A stretch of 64,000 nt of DNA. Origin: Trichostrongylus colubriformis. Lineage: Eukaryota > Nematoda > Chromadorea > Rhabditida > Trichostrongylidae. Position numbers and translations under genes: made by a program. Shown in pieces: positions 59,134 through 64,000 of the stretch. The first letter of the stretch is position 1. The number at the start of each line of letters is the position of its first letter. Where the stretch lies: the NCBI GenBank assembly GCA_963978905.1, contig OZ022256.1, forward strand, positions 26,623,426 to 26,687,425, in the 5' to 3' direction. The notes under the pieces were generated by a model, which saw nothing but the letters and a program-made list of their open reading frames with translations, did not search any database and was not told the origin of the DNA.

Positions 59134-59510
59134 GGGTGTGTACACTTATGTGGAACTTTCGCGCGGGCGCGCGCGGCGAGCGGCACCGCGGATTTCGTCG
59201 GGCGTGGTTGCGTACATTGCAACACTCCCTTTAGAGCTTTACGCTTAAATTAATAACTTAATTAGGATTGTTATCATGTAATGCCAACGTTTCTTTTACT
59301 TTTTATGTCGCTATTTTGCCTTCTGAGGGCACAAAAGTTAGTGTTTTTATGTAATGATGAGATAAACAGCTTTTTCATAGAGGACCCCCATGGTACCGGA
59401 CCCTTGCGTCCTGAGCGTAATTCCAACCAACCGCGGCAAGTTGTGCTTGTGCTCACGGCGCCGCGAGTGCGACGTTGTAAAGCGAAAATTCGACATAAGT
59501 GACATACACC
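59134..59510. mobile_element. GGGTGTGTAC-TIR element, 377 bases
   Basis: GGGTGTGTACACTTATGTGG at left is the inverted complement of CGACATAAGTGACATACACC at right, with mismatches. CG-rich GCGCGGGCGCGCGCGGCGAG lies inside the left end and CGGCGCCGCGAGTGCGACG inside the right. The right half matches 7166-7309. The 73-codon frame at 59281 begins in it but is not transposase-like. Confidence 0.75.
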
Positions 59511-61289
59511 GCTCCGGTTCACATACTGCCCATCCCTTAACCGTATCGTGACATATGATAAGAAGTGAATTCCAGAGGAGAAACGACGACGATCTGCTCA
59601 GTGGTTGGACAAATGTGAAGCTTATAGCGATCAGCATTTCCAGCCTGGTGGCGGTATGGTGGTCTGCTTCTGATCTAGTCCATACATAGGTTCACGAATC
59701 TCGGTAAAACAATCTGCACCTGCCAAGTACTGTGGCGAACTCGATGAGATGCGTCACATCCCAATATCGGCTAATAGAAGAGTCCTATCCTCCTTAACGA
59801 TAACGTATGGCCCTAGGTCACACAAACAATCCCGAAAAAGCTGAAGCTGGCCTACGAAACGTCCATCATACTAATCCGACCTATACGGTACCGATTACCA
59901 ATTCTTCAAGTGTCTGGACGACCTTCGGGAGAAACGCTTCAAGATCCAACACAGTGATGAAGCAACCTTCAACGAACTCATCGCCTGTAGATGTCAACGG
60001 TTCCGAGCAGCCGGAATGAGCAAGCTTCCGTCTTGTTGACAAAATTCTGCATATTCTTATGGTTCTTATCTCGACCCATAAATTTTGAAAGAACTGGCAT
60101 ATGCGCATTCAAAGGTTCGAAAACTGCACGGCGTTTTTTGTTGATGACTTGTTCTTAGTAAGCTTGCCGCATCACTTGTGTTTGAGGAAAAATATTGTCT
60201 CATTTTTTCGTTTCATAGCTGGATGAAATGAATTAATAGCAATTTGTTGATATTAGCAACAGTAGATGACGAAATTGTAACAAATTGGTTTTAAATGAAG
60301 TCAATTGTAAGGATATTGATTGGGAACCTCTGAAATTTGCTGCAATCTCAAGTTCAAGGTTTCATATCCCCGAGTTGTCTGAGCTTTGGATTGTACCCAG
60401 TTGTGAACATTCACATGATATGCTGGCGAGAACGTTGTCATATTAAGCAGCATTCACCAGGGTATCGGATCTCTGTCACGTGAGAGACTTGAAGGCAAAG
60501 CTGACGTATGGTTTCTGATCATCTCATTGGCAATTCCAAGTTGGTGTGCTCGTGCATGTTTGTGTAGGACAGCGCCGCTTGGCTTTTTCTCATCAAAATT
60601 GTTTGTTCTTGTCAATGGATGTTGCTGTGTCAGAATTGGCTTTGAAGCCCTCGCGACGGTCATTAACCGATCCGGAACCGAAAAATGAATCGACCTTACT
60701 CATTGAACTCACGTAAAGGCATCAAGCGGCCGTCTAAACACGAGCCGGAAATTGGATGTAGCTAGTGGAATTAATCGCGTCAGAAGTCTGTCTAGTAGGG
60801 AATCTATATTTAGCGAAATCTATTAATTTAGATGATGCGGAGATGATGTAGTGTCAAATAGCGCGACTTCCATTAGCATGGTTTCAGTACCGAATCTCAA
60901 ACGACTGCTTGCCAAGCCAAGTCAGCGTTCTAATGCACCAAGGTCGATCGTGACTCATCTCTAAAGGAACTGACTGATGCTGAATGGTTTATCCTTGTTA
61001 ACGAAGGGTTAGGTCGAATTTCCACACTCTGAACACGTTCCTCAGCCTTCTTAACGACGTAAGTTTGCCTGGGGAGGAAGAGGTAAAAGGGCTGGTTCGA
61101 AATCATGGCGGGAAACTCGAGCCAATGAGGGTAAAGATTGTATCCTCGTTTTGATGTAATTAAAATTTCGAGGTATGTATATGATATTATAGTATCTCTT
61201 ATTTTTTGACTGCTGATAGCTGGTGTGCTGTGGTGAGCCTATCACAGGAAGATAAGTCATAGACAGTACGTCATGTGCGTGTGGGTGCT
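59511..61289. other. Gene-free stretch
   Basis: No motif-bearing frame. The paired frames near 59807-60108 on both strands are mutual shadows without recognisable features. Confidence 0.35.
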
Positions 61290-61299
61290 AATAAGCTAT

Positions 61300-61480
61300 G
61301 GAAGGAGAAGGTACGTGGGCAGTGAATAGTGAATTAGCACTGTGCCTGGAAAACATATCAAGAGGAAGCTGGGTTACGGGCGAAAGTTCGAGCTCGGATA
61401 CGGGTTCAAGCCCTGTCCAAAGTCGGCATTTTATCTCTAAATCAGCTTTTTCTATGCTGCCATCCGGTAGTCCGATGCAA
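61300..61480 (+). mobile_element. tRNA-derived SINE, family 2, diverged copy 3
   Basis: AATAGTGAATTAGCACTGTG resembles the A box and D arm of copy 2, and ACGGGTTCAAGCCCTGTCC is a good B box with paired T stem, followed by ATTTTATCTCTAAATCAGCT in place of the usual body. An insertion of about 25 bases separates the tRNA-like halves. Confidence 0.45.
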
Positions 61481-61788
61481 TCTTTCTCTTCGAAAGCTTC
61501 CTACGGAGGCTGAAACTTTGTCCAAGTTCAAGGAAGCCCTTCTATGGTGTTCATGCTAACAAATGGAATATTTTAGTTGAAAACCTCGAAGATTTCGTAA
61601 AGCTAACGGACTGAATATCGAACATTGTCTGGTGCCCGTGAGCTTCAAATACACAACTGCACCCTTTCGCAGCCATGAATGAGGTCGATCGATCGCTTCA
61701 CCTTCATGGTAGTAGAAGCGATGATGTGGTCGGCCAACGACGGTGAAGATAGAAACGCTTATCAGGGCAGCAATGAAGAAAAATGCGG

Positions 61789-61938
61789 GGCCGCGTTCAT
61801 ACTTTGCGGTGCCAGCGGCAGGGCGTGGCTGCGTGTCTCTGCACCTCCGCTTGTGCTACCCTGTCTCGTTGATTGCGTCGTTTCTGCATCACTCCCCTGC
61901 CACTCCGCCGATGCGGGCACAAAGTATGACATAGTCTA
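61789..61938. mobile_element. Harbinger-like MITE, copy 4, degenerate
   Basis: GGCCGCGTTCATACTTTGCG then CGGCAGGGCGTGGCTGCGT match the left arm of the copy at 31790. The right end retains only CAAAGTATGACATAGTCTAA. No clear target repeat. Confidence 0.6.
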
Positions 61939-62789
61939 ATATCGGTGAAAGGCACTGGAATGGTTGAGGAAAAGTGAGAACTGGGAATACAGGTTTTTTT
62001 TTTTGAGAACAAGCATTCCCATCAGAAAAAGTGAAGTGTGGCGAAACTAGAAAAACTTAGAACATACAAAAATCTTGCTTGGAGTTTTTTTCACGGCCGC
62101 GCGGCACAGCGAGTCGCTCTGCCGTTCATTAGTATCGGAGCAAGGCATCGTTCGTTGGCGGCCAGCCGTTTCCGCCTCTTTCTCTTCTGCAGTCTAACCC
62201 CGCTAGTGACGCAAATGGGCGCGGAAAAGAAGGGGTATTCGGATTCCCATTTTCTTTCTCTGGGTTTTCCCTCGTTTTATTTCGTTCTTTCATCTCTGTC
62301 ACTGCTGACACCCCTACCTTGATATTCCACAATCTGTCGAATTCTTCCCTCCCGGTGTTTCGAGAAACACAGAAACATAGAACCGGAAGAGAGTTTTGAG
62401 TGCACCAGTCAGATAAGAAAGCCATATGACTGACCTAGCAGTGATATGCAGCTAAGAACGCGTTCGTTGCAGTGCGAGCACTTGGGGGACTCGAAGCACG
62501 TTTCCAGTACGAATTGCTTCGAGTGCCTCTCTTTGAGCTCCTGGATCTCCTACAACTTACAACTGATTTTTCCAACACCAATTCTTTCATTTTATCTCTT
62601 TTGTTGCATTTAATCAGGTAAGAATGGTTAGCTCACATAAAACTTCGAAATGGGATCTAGGTGGTTCGATGAATTCTCGAATTCTTACTACAACTATGTA
62701 AATCAAAATCACAAAATGTCTCTCCCAAAGAGTCAGGAGGAGCCAAAGTTTTTTTTGACGAGTTTTTAAGGGATACTTTGGATGAGGTA

Positions 62790-63050
62790 GCGCATCAACG
62801 AGTGTGTGTAGCAACGGTGGCCTTGAATCATACGTTGTGCTCTTGCTCGAGGAATGGTGAACAGAGCGGTTATCTCCTCGATTAGAGCTTTCGGTAAGTC
62901 ACGTCAAGCAGAGTACCCCGTGAATGAGTCATCCCCAGCAAATTTTTACCCGTCCTAACTTTTGCAATTTTGCATGCAATCCCTGATCGATCCACCTGAG
63001 ACTCACTTCAGAGTTGCGTAGGAAGTTGAAACCCCCATACCCTGTTTAGA
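62790..63050. repeat. Dispersed repeat, GTCAAAATTTGC family, copy 3 (inverted)
   Basis: The core ATGAGTCATCCCCAGCAAAT then TTTTACCC near 62926 is the complement of the core in copies 1 and 2. GATCGATCCACCTGAG and CCTAACTTTTGC-like blocks nearby also recall copy 2 (CTATCGATCCACCTAGG, CCTAACTCTCC). Confidence 0.45.
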
Positions 63051-64000
63051 AGAATTGAATCGACGTCTCTACTGTGTACCGTTTTTGTACATTCCAGCTA
63101 TTCAACCCTAGATTCTGGGTTATATTTCTTCCTTTCCAAATTTGTCGATTTTACTCCATTCGATTCACTCTCATAAGCGTAATACTTTGGTTTTCTGTGT
63201 ATAATACCGATACTCTCACTCACTCAGAGCTATTCCTGAAAGGTGCCCTCAGGGATAACAAGGAAAATCAGAACTAGGATCAGGTGGTCTCTCTGGCTGT
63301 GAGCAACTTTTGAGATAATCTGCAACGAAACTGCTGTAGAAAGATGCATGTTAAGCTTCTTGTGGCGACGTCGCCATGATGCGATGCGGTATGACGGGGC
63401 GAACGATGAAGTAGCCGAGGAGGGCTGAGCAGCGTCCACTGTCTAGGCCGCCGCCAGAATTCGCAATATTGCTTTTCTGCAATTCCCCGATTTAACTATT
63501 TTGCTGCTTTGCTGCACCGCACTTTCGCGCACGATTCTAAGACTTTGAGAATGCCGCACCTAAGCGTGCATAGTCGGACACGGCACAATCGTACAATAAA
63601 AAAACCGCAGAGCGCAAAATCGCAGAGTAGTTTAATAGCGATGTCGTAAAGTCGCGAGCAGCTCACCTTCTGTATCCACCTTCAATAATGCAAATGGCGC
63701 GAAGGAAGTTACTCGATGGGAATTAGTGATAGAAAGAAGGTCTAGTTTCTCGAAATTTGACCGTTTCTTATCCTACTGGTGTCTTCAATTCATGTTTGTT
63801 CAAAAACCTTGAGGTTCTTCTAGGATTTGTGGGCGCTCGTCATCTTCTGAAGGCAAACAATATAGCCGTTAGGAGTTTTATCTTGCTACCGGACTAATAA
63901 TGCGTTCATAGATTCCGTGAAACAAAGCGTCCATGGGAGATTTGTGTTGATTGGAGGAGCTGCTGTTGCCGTCAACGTCAGTGAAGTAGGGACGAGTCAG
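63051..64000. other. No gene recognised at right edge
   Basis: Short open stretches near 63820-63990, such as HGRFVLIGGAAVAVNVSE, could belong to an exon running out of the window, but splice signals are weak and no family is recognised. Confidence 0.3.

Noticed and set aside
59281..59502. 73-codon frame with a hydrophobic start resembling a signal peptide
   Set aside because: It begins and ends within a GGGTGTGTAC-family MITE whose other copies lack the frame.
63810..64000. Possible exon at the right edge (HGRFVLIGGAAVAVNVSE)
   Set aside because: Weak splice signals and no family recognised; the window ends before it can be tested.

Overview
The window looks like repeat-rich chromosomal DNA of a parasitic nematode, most likely a clade V (strongylid or hookworm-type) worm. 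Genes are split by many introns. Small introns are 51-79 bases with TTTTCAG-type acceptors, and the start codons of both intact genes sit 7-16 bases after a pyrimidine-rich AG that could be a spliced-leader acceptor. The main gene is closest to the nematode V-ATPase a subunits. Species cannot be fixed from sequence alone. Exon models below were made by hand from reading frame, splice sites and family knowledge.

Only two genes look intact, both on the plus strand. A four-exon gene at 2927-3545 encodes a 139-residue Arg/Ser-repeat protein and needs a 19-base microexon to keep frame. A 23-exon gene at 11550-30568 encodes an 876-residue V-ATPase a subunit, probably the vha-5 orthologue. Its exons cluster in groups with tiny introns, separated by eight introns of 1.2-3.1 kb, several of which hold transposon-derived sequence. 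The two genes are too far apart to suggest an operon.

The rest, including almost everything after 30.8 kb, is relics and mobile DNA. A broken UPF1-like superfamily 1 helicase lies on the minus strand at 31.5-33.1 kb. It carries a Harbinger-type MITE and a piece resembling a Penelope element end with a hammerhead-ribozyme-like core; a second copy of its 3' end is at 34.1 kb. A 1.4 kb terminal-inverted-repeat element follows at 34.7-36.1 kb. A decayed Penelope-like retroelement (reverse transcriptase plus GIY-YIG endonuclease, minus strand) is at 38.1-41.6 kb, bounded by inverted arms of about 530 bases. A lone 3' exon of a rhodopsin-type GPCR is at 47.1 kb.

At least five small inverted-repeat families and two probable tRNA-derived SINE families recur across the window and in introns of the V-ATPase gene. 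No rRNA gene, convincing functional tRNA gene, CRISPR array or prokaryotic operon was seen. The most unusual signals are the Penelope element structure with its ribozyme-like motifs, the layered insertions in the helicase relic, and the frame-deciding microexon.
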